From an uncultured Clostridia bacterium (GTDB lineage Bacteria > Bacillota_A > Clostridia > Christensenellales > UBA1242), in the NCBI GenBank assembly GCA_947629895.1, contig CANRFP010000010.1:1-24283 (forward strand): a stretch of DNA of 24,283 nucleotides, in the 5' to 3' direction. How positions within the stretch are numbered: position 1 is the first letter of the stretch; every line of letters starts with the position of its first letter. Of the stretch, positions 15,831 to 23,378 are shown piece after piece. The notes below the pieces were generated by a model. The model saw only the letters and a program-made list of their open reading frames with translations, did no database searches and had not been told where the DNA came from. Both the position numbers and the translations under genes were made by a program.

Positions 15831-17552
15831 TTAATCATCATCTTTAACAGCCAAATAATTGCTCATCAAGCAGCCACCGGCTAAAATTTTTTGTGATACG
15901 CAAGCTTTACATCTCTTGCACTTGTTTTCGTCAATTATATAGGCGTCTGGCGTGATTGTAATAGCACCAAATCGACAAATACTTTCACATTTCAAACATT
16001 TCATGCAGGCGTTGTATTTTCTTATTTGATAAGAAATCATTCTTTGCAAATCATCGTGTTTTTCAACATTCATTGTTTTTATTTTAACTGCAAATTCATA
16101 TCCTTCATTCTTGAAAGGTTGAATGGAAATAATTGGAACATTGGTTCTCATATCAAGGACAAGGACTTCGTTTATCAATTTCTTGCCAAGTTCTTTCGAT
16201 ACAATGCCAAACGGTATAAACAAATTGTAGAAATAATCTTCTATTGGGCGATCAAGTTTGTAAATCTTTGCGTGATCTTCTGCTGTGCAATTTGTGTATT
16301 TGATTTTGACATTTTCTGCCGCTTTAACGCCATTTCCACCTTGTCTTGCTTTCCAAAATCCACCGTCAATGTAGTTTTCGGGATCTGGTTTACCAATTGA
16401 TTTTGCAAAGTTTATCAAGAATTCACGCCATTTTTTGAATTGTTCGGGCATGTAAACTTTTGCCAAGAATTGTGAACGTTCATTATTGTTAGGGCAGCAC
16501 CAACATCCAACACGATCATAGCCAAGGCGATAAGCGTCATTAAAATCAACATGTTCATTCAACAGATAAAGCCAAATATCGCCATCGCACCAATAGAATA
16601 TAGGGGAAGCCACTTTTTGCTTTGCAATTTTAACTTCGCCTGCCTTATCTTCAACACGATTATATTTGCTTCGACCTACACTTTCGTTCTTTCTAATTCC
16701 ATAAAAAGTTAAAATTGATTTATCTCTAAATAGAGAATTTATTGTTCTTGTTATAGGTCCGGTCTTAAACATTGTGCAGCACCACCTTAACATACGGGCG
16801 GGCGGACCAATTTTCTCTGCGACATTGTAGAATTCTTGATCTTTATTTTTTGCAGTCTTAAAAATACACATAGGATTGTTTTTTCTAAATCGTTTTACAT
16901 ATTCGTAAGACAAAGGGAATTCAAGTGTTGTGTCGCCATAGATGTGAACTATGCTAGGATTGCTTAATGCGCGGACAACCAAATCGGCAACAACTGTCGA
17001 GTCCTTTCCGCCAGAAAAAGATATGACAAGTTGTTCTTCGTCATATTTGCTTGCTTCTTTCTTAATAAAATCAAAGGCTTCTGATTTTATATAATCCAAT
17101 CTTCTTTGATTTGCTTGTAAAAATCTATCAATGTATATTTGAAAACTATTATTCTCGTTTTCTTTTTTGTATTTTTCAAGTTGCTGCCTTACATATTCAG
17201 GATCGGCTTGTTGAAATTCAGTTCTTGATAAATCATAGCTTTTACCGTCTATGTAATATTTACTATTGTTAACCCATACTGAACAATCCTTGAAAGCCAT
17301 AGGTTTGCCCTTGATAATTTCGAAAAGCAATCTTTCAGCAGGAAATACGGGTCTAACATCTGTTGTGAGATAGGTAGTCTTTCCGTTGCAAAGGGGACAG
17401 GTGTTGATATCTATGTCATTCAAAGCTCGAATGACAGGGATTTTACAATGTGAACACCATTGAATTTGCACAGGGATATCTTCTTGTGTTTTGTTTCCGC
17501 AAATTTCACAAATGTCGCTGCTAACTTCCCTATTGCACTCCTTACACCACAT
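15831..17552 (-). CDS. sspD: PP-loop ATP pyrophosphatase / sulfurtransferase, SspD/DndC-like
   Basis: This 573-aa protein is the first gene of the island operon. Residues 1-56 carry zinc-ribbon pairs C3/C6, C15/C18, C33/C36 and C52/C55. Residues about 150-400 are a PAPS-reductase-family PP-loop domain with SFSGGKDS (178-185), RWCCTMFK (C258, C259) and GCWCCPNN (C350, C352, C353). The C-terminus holds two ferredoxin-type cysteine sets: C516, C519, C522, C526 and C545, C548, C551, C561. In Dnd/Ssp systems this protein adenylates the DNA phosphate and transfers sulfur. The start has AGAAGGAG and an extended -10 promoter. The same architecture occurs in archaeal sulfur-metabolism proteins, so the assignment leans on its neighbours. 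Confidence 0.8.
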   Translation of the reverse strand: MWCKECNREVSSDICEICGNKTQEDIPVQIQWCSHCKIPVIRALNDIDINTCPLCNGKTTYLTTDVRPVFPAERLLFEIIKGKPMAFKDCSVWVNNSKYYIDGKSYDLSRTEFQQADPEYVRQQLEKYKKENENNSFQIYIDRFLQANQRRLDYIKSEAFDFIKKEASKYDEEQLVISFSGGKDSTVVADLVVRALSNPSIVHIYGDTTLEFPLSYEYVKRFRKNNPMCIFKTAKNKDQEFYNVAEKIGPPARMLRWCCTMFKTGPITRTINSLFRDKSILTFYGIRKNESVGRSKYNRVEDKAGEVKIAKQKVASPIFYWCDGDIWLYLLNEHVDFNDAYRLGYDRVGCWCCPNNNERSQFLAKVYMPEQFKKWREFLINFAKSIGKPDPENYIDGGFWKARQGGNGVKAAENVKIKYTNCTAEDHAKIYKLDRPIEDYFYNLFIPFGIVSKELGKKLINEVLVLDMRTNVPIISIQPFKNEGYEFAVKIKTMNVEKHDDLQRMISYQIRKYNACMKCLKCESICRFGAITITPDAYIIDENKCKRCKACVSQKILAGGCLMSNYLAVKDDD

Positions 17553-17572
17553 AAAAACTCCTTCTAAAACTC

Positions 17573-17581
17573 ATTATAGCA
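17573..17581 (-). promoter_or_regulatory. Extended -10 promoter of the island operon
   Basis: The minus strand reads TGCTATAAT, 20 nt before the ATG of the SspD-like gene, followed by an AGAAGGAG site (17558-17565). The -35 region is weak (TACAAA-like at a 17-nt spacing). The predicted leader is short, about 14 nt. Confidence 0.6.
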
Positions 17582-17743
17582 CATTATTAAATTATTTGTA
17601 TATGTTTTTTGGAAGAATTTTTTTAATTTTCAAAATTTCCGCCAAAAGCACTGATTATATGCCTTATAAAATATCTAAAATAGATAAAAAATATATTATT
17701 TAAATTTTTCCTAAAAAATATTTGACAAAAATTTTAAAAATTA

Positions 17744-17893
17744 CTGAACAAATCATAAATTCAAACATCATATGTTTGACACATGAAGTCTAAAAATGCC
17801 AACTTATCAATGAAATTTCGTATTTGATATTTTGGAATGTTAAACAATCTTTTTGTAAAAAATAAGACTTGCACAAATCCTAAAAAATATAAA
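17744..17893 (+). pseudogene. Decayed inverted copy of the 3' end of the 380-aa gene
   Basis: This 150-nt stretch aligns with the reverse strand of 2436-2584 with 14 mismatches and one inserted base by eye (about 90%). The frame reads EQIINSNIICLTHEV, then hits TAA where the intact gene has EQIINSNILCLTHGVEK; the one-base insertion further on breaks the frame again. Weaker similarity (LTKILKIT for IIEDFKAVS) reaches back to about 17715. The rest of the gene is absent. The 367-nt gene-free gap 17553-17919 otherwise holds only the operon promoter and A/T-rich sequence without a recognisable coding remnant. Confidence 0.8.
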
Positions 17894-17919
17894 TTTTTGT
17901 ACATAATCTTAATTTTCAT

Positions 17920-18624
17920 TTATTTTTCCTTTGTAAAAATATTTGTTGCGCAAAGCACAGAAAATGCGAGAAGAGTTTCGGCTGGATAGTAGGTTGCAAG
18001 GCAAATTATGTCAACAAAACGTGGCAGGCCGCCAAACATATTCAAAAGAAGCATCAAATCAGAGATGAAAAACAGCACGCTTCCAACAAGGATGATGATG
18101 TTCAAAATTGAAACATTTTTGACAAGATTTGAAAGGGCTTTGCCAACCATAAGGGAGATTACAATCGCATACACAATGCACAAAATCTCCATGACAATTC
18201 CGCCAAAATTGAAAATAGGGGCAAGGGTGATAAACAAAATTGACGGCAGGGCGATTGCCGCGCCATACACAAGGTCAAGCCATCTGAATTTTAGCACAAA
18301 GCAATAGGATGTGAAGAAAAACACGTGGCCGATTGCAAAAAGAATTGCGCCGATGATGAATTCAATGTCGCCAGCGGCAAACTCGGCGTTTAGGAATATA
18401 TCTCCAAGCATGGCAAACACAAGCCCGACAACAAGAAAGATGCAAAATTTAAGCAAATTTGTTTTAAGTTTGATTGCAAAAAACAAATTCATTCCGCCTT
18501 GCAAAACAAAAAGGGTGCTTGTCAGCGATTTCAGCAAAAGCCCGCCAAAAGTGATAAACAAGATGTCACCCACTATGATAAGCGCTGCAAAGATAATGTT
18601 TAAGATAATCGCAGTTTTTTTCAT
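17920..18624 (-). CDS. YhhN family membrane protein
   Basis: This 234-aa protein is almost wholly hydrophobic, with about eight membrane segments. The block GLVFAMLGDIFLN followed by FIIGAILFAIGHVFFF, and the late LFFISDLMLLLNMFGG with ATYYPAETLLAFS, match the YhhN/TMEM86 (lysoplasmalogenase-like) family. Animal members hydrolyse lysoplasmalogen; the role of bacterial members is less certain, so a lipid-related activity is inference. Its ATG overlaps the stop of the alcohol dehydrogenase gene (ATGA) with a GGAGAAG site, so the two form an operon. Confidence 0.8.
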   Translation of the reverse strand: MKKTAIILNIIFAALIIVGDILFITFGGLLLKSLTSTLFVLQGGMNLFFAIKLKTNLLKFCIFLVVGLVFAMLGDIFLNAEFAAGDIEFIIGAILFAIGHVFFFTSYCFVLKFRWLDLVYGAAIALPSILFITLAPIFNFGGIVMEILCIVYAIVISLMVGKALSNLVKNVSILNIIILVGSVLFFISDLMLLLNMFGGLPRFVDIICLATYYPAETLLAFSVLCATNIFTKEK

Positions 18625-19829
18625 TTTTCTTCTCCATTTTTAATTTCAACATAAAGTGCTTCAAGTTCGGCTTTTGTCAAAAGTTTTGGAACGGGATAAA
18701 GCGGATTTGCTTCTTTTTCAGCAGTTTTTGCAAGTTCCGCGATGTCACTTTGCTGAATTTCATCGATTTTGTTTGGAATATTCATGTTTCTGTTCATTTT
18801 TTCAATTTTTTCTATGAAAACTTTCGCGCCATTTTCATAGGAAGTTTTTTCATCAAAAAGTCCGCAATAAACTCCCATTTTCCACAATTTTTTGTGCGCA
18901 CTTTTTCCATAACGCTTCAAAACATATGGCAAAATCACTGCGTTTGCAAGGCCGTGCGCGATGTTGTATTTTCCGCCAAGCGAATGCGCGATTGCGTGCA
19001 CATATCCAACATAACTTTGTGTGAAAGCAATTCCCGCAAGATATGCCGCTTTAAGCATATTCTCTCTTGCCGTCAAGTCGCTTCCGTTTTTATATGCCTT
19101 TTCCAGATTTTCAAAAATAAGTTTGCACGCGTCAAGTGCTGCGGCGCGCGTCTTTTTGGTGGTGCTTCTGCCGATGTAGGCTTCAACGGCGTGGGTGAGC
19201 GCATCCATGCCAGTGGTTGAAGTGATATGTTTAGGAAGGCCGACAGTGAGTTTTGCATCCAAAATTGCATATTTTGGGATGAGCGGAAAGTCGTTTATGG
19301 CATATTTGTGACGCGTTTCGCTGTCAGTTATCACGGCGGCAAGGGTGGTTTCGCTTCCCGTGCCGGCAGTTGTTGGAACGGCAATCAAAAGAGGAATTCT
19401 TTTGTGCACCTTCAACACGCCCTTCATTTGGCTTAAAGTTTTCTTTGGATTTGCAATCTGCGCGCCAGTTGCCTTTGCGCAGTCCATTGCCGAGCCGCCA
19501 CCAAACGCAACAATACAGTCGCAAGCGTTGTCGCGATACATCTTCACAGCGTTTTTCACATTTTCAGTGGTTGGATTTGCCACCGTTTCGTCAAACACAC
19601 AAAGCGAAAGGCTTTTTTCAATCTCTTCTTCAAGCGGTTTCGTTAGCCCAAGCCCGCGCACACCCTTGTCCGTCACCAAAAGCACGCTTTTTTTGCCTTC
19701 ACTTTTCAAAAGTGCAACAAGTTCGCCATAGCCATTCAAAAGTTTTGGCGTGTGATAAGGCAAAAGTGGAAGAAGCATTCTAAACACGCCTTGATATGTT
19801 CTGCAATATGCTTTTTTAAAGAAATTCAT
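18621..19829 (-). CDS. Iron-containing alcohol dehydrogenase
   Basis: This 402-aa group III (Fe-dependent) alcohol dehydrogenase reduces aldehydes or ketones to alcohols with NAD(P)H in fermentation. The NAD-binding loop is FGGGSAMDCAK (109-119). PTTAGTGSE (152-160) is the second family motif. The metal ligands are expected to be D209 and H213 in MDALTHAVEAY, H278 in VHAIAH, and H292 in NIAHG. The length is normal. It is the first gene of a two-gene operon with the YhhN protein, behind an extended -10 promoter and an AAGGAG site. The substrate (butanol, propanediol, lactaldehyde or other) cannot be told from sequence. Confidence 0.9.
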   Translation of the reverse strand: MNFFKKAYCRTYQGVFRMLLPLLPYHTPKLLNGYGELVALLKSEGKKSVLLVTDKGVRGLGLTKPLEEEIEKSLSLCVFDETVANPTTENVKNAVKMYRDNACDCIVAFGGGSAMDCAKATGAQIANPKKTLSQMKGVLKVHKRIPLLIAVPTTAGTGSETTLAAVITDSETRHKYAINDFPLIPKYAILDAKLTVGLPKHITSTTGMDALTHAVEAYIGRSTTKKTRAAALDACKLIFENLEKAYKNGSDLTARENMLKAAYLAGIAFTQSYVGYVHAIAHSLGGKYNIAHGLANAVILPYVLKRYGKSAHKKLWKMGVYCGLFDEKTSYENGAKVFIEKIEKMNRNMNIPNKIDEIQQSDIAELAKTAEKEANPLYPVPKLLTKAELEALYVEIKNGEEK

Positions 19830-19846
19830 GTTTTCTCCTTTGAGTT

Positions 19847-19875
19847 ATTATATCACACGCCGCCATTTTAAACAA
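19847..19875 (-). promoter_or_regulatory. Promoter of the alcohol dehydrogenase operon
   Basis: Minus strand: TTGTTT (19870-19875), 17-nt spacer ending in TGA, TATAAT (19847-19852): an extended -10 promoter 17 nt before the ATG, with AAGGAG between. Confidence 0.7.
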
Positions 19876-19924
19876 ACAATTTGCCTTGCGGCGCGAAAAA
19901 TGTTTGAAGAAAAATTTGAAATAA

Positions 19925-19950
19925 AAAAAAGAGATTTGCATCTCTTTTTT
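19925..19950 (-). terminator. Terminator of the DUF362 gene
   Basis: AAAAAAGAGAT (19925-19935), loop TTGC, ATCTCTTTTTT (19940-19950): an 11-bp stem flanked by A and T runs directly at the stop codon of the minus-strand gene. It could work in both directions. Confidence 0.8.
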
Positions 19951-20840
19951 TAATCTATATCAACAATTTCATAATTGTGAGTGCCAAGGCCAAGTTCTTC
20001 GCCCGTTTCAACGATGTGAATTGCGTGGCGGCTGTCCATTCGCTCGATAAGCGATGCTTTGCCCTTGTCTGGTGAGTTTTTCACAGCATCATAGCAGGCT
20101 TGGTCAAGTGCGACAGGGTCAAGTGAAGCAAAAATGCCGATGTCCGCCATTTCAGGCTCTGGCGGGTTGGAGTCACAGTCGCAGTTGACTGAAAGTCTGT
20201 TTGCAACATTGATGTATGCGATGTTTTCTGGCTTCATATAATCGACAACGGCCTTGCACGCGTCCGCCATGCATTCGATAAATTCGTCTTGATTGCGGTC
20301 AAAAAGGCTTCCCATCATCACATCTGGGTCGGTGGTTTTTGTTACGGAGTGGATGTATGCTTTGCCGTTTCGCGAAGCGATGCCGATTGACATATTTTTC
20401 AGCGCCCCGCCAAAGCCGCCCATAACGTGCCCTTTAAAGTGAGAAAGCATAAGCATACTGTCATAGTTTGCAAGGTTTTTGCCGACTATGTTTTTCTTCA
20501 TGATTTTGCCGCCCTTTACTGGCAGTTCCATTTCTCCGTCTTCGTCCATAATGTCGCAAGGGGCAATCTTTGTGAAGCCGTGTTCTTCAATGGCCTTGTG
20601 GTGTTCTTTCGCATCAAATCTTCTGCCGCGATATGCCGTGCAGCATTCCACAATTGTGCCGTTTAATTTTTGCACCAAGTCTTTGATAAGGTTTGGATTT
20701 AAAAAGTTGTGTCCGCCAGGTTCACCTGTGGAGATTTTCACGGCAACTTTGCCCTTAAGTTTCACGCCAAGCGCGTCATAAATTTTCATAAGCCCAGCGG
20801 AAGAAATGTCTTTTGTGAAATAAACTTTTGATTTTTTCAT
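19950..20840 (-). CDS. DUF362 domain protein
   Basis: This 296-aa protein matches DUF362 along its length: KVAVKISTGEPGGHNFLNP near residue 31, IVECCTAYRGRR, SMLMLSHFKGHVMGGFGGALKNMSIG in the middle, and IGIFASLDPVALDQACYD near the end. Many DUF362 proteins carry an added ferredoxin domain; this one does not, though it has a CDCDSNPPEPE cysteine patch. The biochemical function is unknown, and a link to iron-sulfur chemistry is inference. Single gene with its own promoter, GGAGAG site and terminator, divergent from the ferritin-like gene. Confidence 0.85.
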   Translation of the reverse strand: MKKSKVYFTKDISSAGLMKIYDALGVKLKGKVAVKISTGEPGGHNFLNPNLIKDLVQKLNGTIVECCTAYRGRRFDAKEHHKAIEEHGFTKIAPCDIMDEDGEMELPVKGGKIMKKNIVGKNLANYDSMLMLSHFKGHVMGGFGGALKNMSIGIASRNGKAYIHSVTKTTDPDVMMGSLFDRNQDEFIECMADACKAVVDYMKPENIAYINVANRLSVNCDCDSNPPEPEMADIGIFASLDPVALDQACYDAVKNSPDKGKASLIERMDSRHAIHIVETGEELGLGTHNYEIVDID

Positions 20841-20861
20841 ATTTTCTCTCCTATATAAAAA

Positions 20862-20889
20862 AGTATATCACAATTTTTTATTTTGGCAA
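20862..20889 (-). promoter_or_regulatory. Promoter of the DUF362 gene
   Basis: Minus strand: TTGCCA (20884-20889), 16-nt spacer ending in TGA, TATACT (20862-20867): an extended -10 promoter with a leader of about 15 nt carrying TAGGAGAG. Confidence 0.65.
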
Positions 20890-20957
20890 AATTTATATGA
20901 AAAAAATTTGAATTAAACGCGAAAAATTTGTGCAAACTTGAATTTGGGGGACAAAAT

Positions 20958-22211
20958 ATGAAATTTAATCCATTTTTAGAAAAACCAAAGAAACTTGAAA
21001 GCATCATCATGTCGTGGAAGGACATTGCCGTCAAGCCATATGACAAAAACGAAGTCAGCCCTTACACGCGCACGCGCTGCATTTTGATGAACGGCACGGA
21101 GTATGAAGCGGTGTGGTTTTCGCACAATTTTCAAAGGCACACTGACGACAATGACCTTCGAAGAACGCTTGCCATGGTGCGCAGAAGCGAACAGCAACAG
21201 CAAAAACTCATCTCATCCTTAAAGCCGCTGGATGAAAACCTGCTTGAAACGACAATAGGCTATGAACAACTTGCGGTGGACTTGACGGCATATTTGGCGC
21301 AGAATGTCAAAATCAAGTTTGTCAAAGATGCCCTTGATTTTGCGCTTTTGGAGGATTTTGACCACTTGTATCGCTATGCAAATCTCCTTGAGAGTGACAT
21401 GGGCGCAAAGGCGGAAGATTATGTCGGCAAATACACCGAAATCACGCCAGGCAGACCGACCATTTCGCATCATCGTCATCCATATGACAGCGTAAGACAG
21501 TGCATCACAAACGCCAAAGCCGACCCATTCACAAAGTGTGCGGTTTCGATTATCACGGCGGCAGAGCAGCAGACGATGAACTATTATATGAATTTGGGGC
21601 AGTTCTACAAAAATCAAAAGGGCAGAAAACTTTACACTGAAATTGGCATGGTTGAAGAGCAGCACGTCACGCAGTATGGCAGTTTGATTGACCCAAACGC
21701 GACTTGGTTTGAAATGTGCCTTATGCACGAATATGTGGAGTGTTATCTTTATTACAGCATGATGTGTGACGAAAGTGACAAGCGCATAAAAGGCATTTGG
21801 GAGATGATTTTGCAGCAAGAGATTGCGCATCTTCACGCGGCCGTGGAAAATTTAAGAAAATATGAAAAGAAAGACTGGCAAGAAGTCATCCCAGACGGCA
21901 ACTTCCCAGAACTTATAAAATTGCAGTCGAACATTGAATATGTGAGAAAGGTTTTGAAAAACACCGTTACAAACACAGCAAAACGCGAAGAATATGTGGA
22001 CATCAACACCTTGGACGATGATGACAACTTTTTCAAATATCAAAACAAAGTCAACAAAAATCCAGAAGAAGAGGCGGGGCACTGCGTCATAACCGACCAC
22101 ATTGAACGCTTTGGAGAAGACTATCGCTTTGAAACAAAGCCAAATCCAGTCAAAGAACTTGAAAGCCGCACGAAGGACAACTTCACACTTGGAAGAGTTA
22201 AAACAAAGTAA
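20958..22211 (+). CDS. Ferritin-like helical protein (putative)
   Basis: This 417-aa soluble protein resembles the ferritin-like four-helix superfamily without matching a named family that I know. Residues about 95-300 show acidic helices with E103, D133-x-x-H136, E203, E233-x-x-H236, E258 and E288-x-x-H291. That is a repeated E...ExxH pattern suited to binding iron or manganese. A His-rich ISHHRHP loop sits at 169-175. The C-terminal about 100 residues are charged and acidic. The chosen ATG follows a GGGGGAC site; an in-frame TTG at 20928 would add 10 residues but lacks a ribosome site. The metal role is inferred from motifs only. Confidence 0.6.
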   Translation: MKFNPFLEKPKKLESIIMSWKDIAVKPYDKNEVSPYTRTRCILMNGTEYEAVWFSHNFQRHTDDNDLRRTLAMVRRSEQQQQKLISSLKPLDENLLETTIGYEQLAVDLTAYLAQNVKIKFVKDALDFALLEDFDHLYRYANLLESDMGAKAEDYVGKYTEITPGRPTISHHRHPYDSVRQCITNAKADPFTKCAVSIITAAEQQTMNYYMNLGQFYKNQKGRKLYTEIGMVEEQHVTQYGSLIDPNATWFEMCLMHEYVECYLYYSMMCDESDKRIKGIWEMILQQEIAHLHAAVENLRKYEKKDWQEVIPDGNFPELIKLQSNIEYVRKVLKNTVTNTAKREEYVDINTLDDDDNFFKYQNKVNKNPEEEAGHCVITDHIERFGEDYRFETKPNPVKELESRTKDNFTLGRVKTK

Positions 22212-22216
22212 ATTTC

Positions 22217-22242
22217 AAAAAAGCCTATTTAAAGGCTTTTTT
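22217..22242. terminator. Bidirectional terminator
   Basis: AAAAAAGCCT (22217-22226), loop ATTTAA, AGGCTTTTTT (22233-22242): a perfect 10-bp stem between two convergent genes, starting 5 nt after one stop and ending 1 nt before the other. Confidence 0.9.
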
Positions 22243-22243
22243 C

Positions 22244-23275
22244 TTATATCCTTGCGATTGAATTCCACGTGTTTGCGCCGACAATTCCGTCCACGGCAAG
22301 ATTATTTTGCTGTTGATATTGCCGAACAGCATTCAAAGTTTTCTGTCCAAAGATGCCGTCTATTGCGCCAACGGGGATGCGGTTACTTTCCAAAAGTTGC
22401 TGCAAAAATCTCACATAGTTGCCGCGCGAACCTTGCCTTAGCGTTGGATAAGGGGCAAGCGTCAACAGCGTGCGCCAAGTGTTCTGCCCAACACTGCCGT
22501 CCACCGCAAGAGAGTTTTCTTGTTGAAAAGCGCGCGCCGCATTTTCTGTGTTCGCGCCAAAATCTCCGTCAACAACAAGATTTGCGCCCAGAAGATTAAG
22601 CATAAATTGCAAAAGATAGACAAAATTGCCATCACTGCCGCGGCGCAGAGTTGGATAGTTGCCGATTGCGCGCGGAAGATATTCCACACCCAAAAAGTCG
22701 CACACGCCTTGGCAGGCTTCTTCGCCAACTTCCGTTTGAAACAGCGGATTTATCATGCGCTGCGCTTCGATAAGGTTTGTCATAAAGCCCGCCTCAATCA
22801 GTGTTGACGGGCAGTTGACATTTGACAGCACGCCAGCATCAAGCGTCTTCACACCCCTTCCATTTTGCGGAGTGTTTTGCACAAGGCGCGCATACACATC
22901 TTCGGCAAGGCGTCTGCTTTGCGTAGGGCGCGGATTTGTAGGCGAATAGAAAACTTCCACGCCCGAGATGTTGTTGAATTCGTTTTCGTTGCCAGACGCA
23001 TTGTATGCAAAAGTCACCAAAAGCGTGAGATTTTGTCTGTTTATTCTTCGCACGCGCTCGTTGATTGAAATGTCGCTGCTCTCTGGCTTGACATCATAGA
23101 CAGAAAAGCCGTTTCTTAAACACGCTTCCAAAAATTTGTTCTTGGCGGCATTGTTGAATTCGTTTTCATAGATTTGTCTGTTCAGCCCTGGCACAACAGG
23201 TGTGCGCTTGCCTGGGGTTGGTGGATTGATGCCGTGTTCGTCATTTCCACCTATGTAATAAATTTCGTTTGCCAT
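22244..23275 (-). CDS. N-acetylmuramoyl-L-alanine amidase with two peptidoglycan-binding repeats
   Basis: This 343-aa protein has an Amidase_3 domain (about 1-200) and two PG_binding_1 repeats (about 207-270 and 277-341, each with PTLR.GS.GN, VDG.FG/IDGIFG and NTW). The amidase would cut the bond between muramic acid and L-alanine. H14 (NDEHG), a Glu at 37-39 and E161 (LIEAGFMTN) fit the zinc and catalytic positions. The second zinc His, normally in SIHANA, is replaced: the site reads TFAYNA with A90. No signal peptide is present, so it may act after cell lysis, in the mother cell during sporulation, or be non-catalytic. It starts after AAAGGAG. Confidence 0.85.
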   Translation of the reverse strand: MANEIYYIGGNDEHGINPPTPGKRTPVVPGLNRQIYENEFNNAAKNKFLEACLRNGFSVYDVKPESSDISINERVRRINRQNLTLLVTFAYNASGNENEFNNISGVEVFYSPTNPRPTQSRRLAEDVYARLVQNTPQNGRGVKTLDAGVLSNVNCPSTLIEAGFMTNLIEAQRMINPLFQTEVGEEACQGVCDFLGVEYLPRAIGNYPTLRRGSDGNFVYLLQFMLNLLGANLVVDGDFGANTENAARAFQQENSLAVDGSVGQNTWRTLLTLAPYPTLRQGSRGNYVRFLQQLLESNRIPVGAIDGIFGQKTLNAVRQYQQQNNLAVDGIVGANTWNSIARI

Positions 23276-23343
23276 AAATTCTCCTTTACGGTTTTTTATA
23301 TGAAAAATTTATCAAAAATGCCAAAAATTTTTAAAAACACCTA

Positions 23344-23372
23344 TTGAAATTCCACTTTTTTAATGATATAAT
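23344..23372 (+). promoter_or_regulatory. Promoter with leaderless spacing
   Basis: TTGAAA (23344-23349), 17-nt spacer, TATAAT (23367-23372), then 6 nt (CTTCGC) to the ATG at 23379. No Shine-Dalgarno is present. Confidence 0.75.
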
Positions 23373-23378
23373 CTTCGC

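Noticed and set aside
8265..17552. BREX or a canonical Dnd system
   Set aside because: No PglZ, PglX or BrxL is present for BREX, and no DndB, DndD or DndE is present for Dnd; DUF4007 plus a DGQQR/HNH protein fits Ssp better.
19345..19783. Long plus-strand open frames opposite the alcohol dehydrogenase
   Set aside because: Two overlapping antisense frames of a well-conserved gene, with no motif or ribosome site.
22102..22807. Plus-strand open frames opposite the amidase
   Set aside because: They are antisense shadows and one runs across a terminator; no domain is recognisable.
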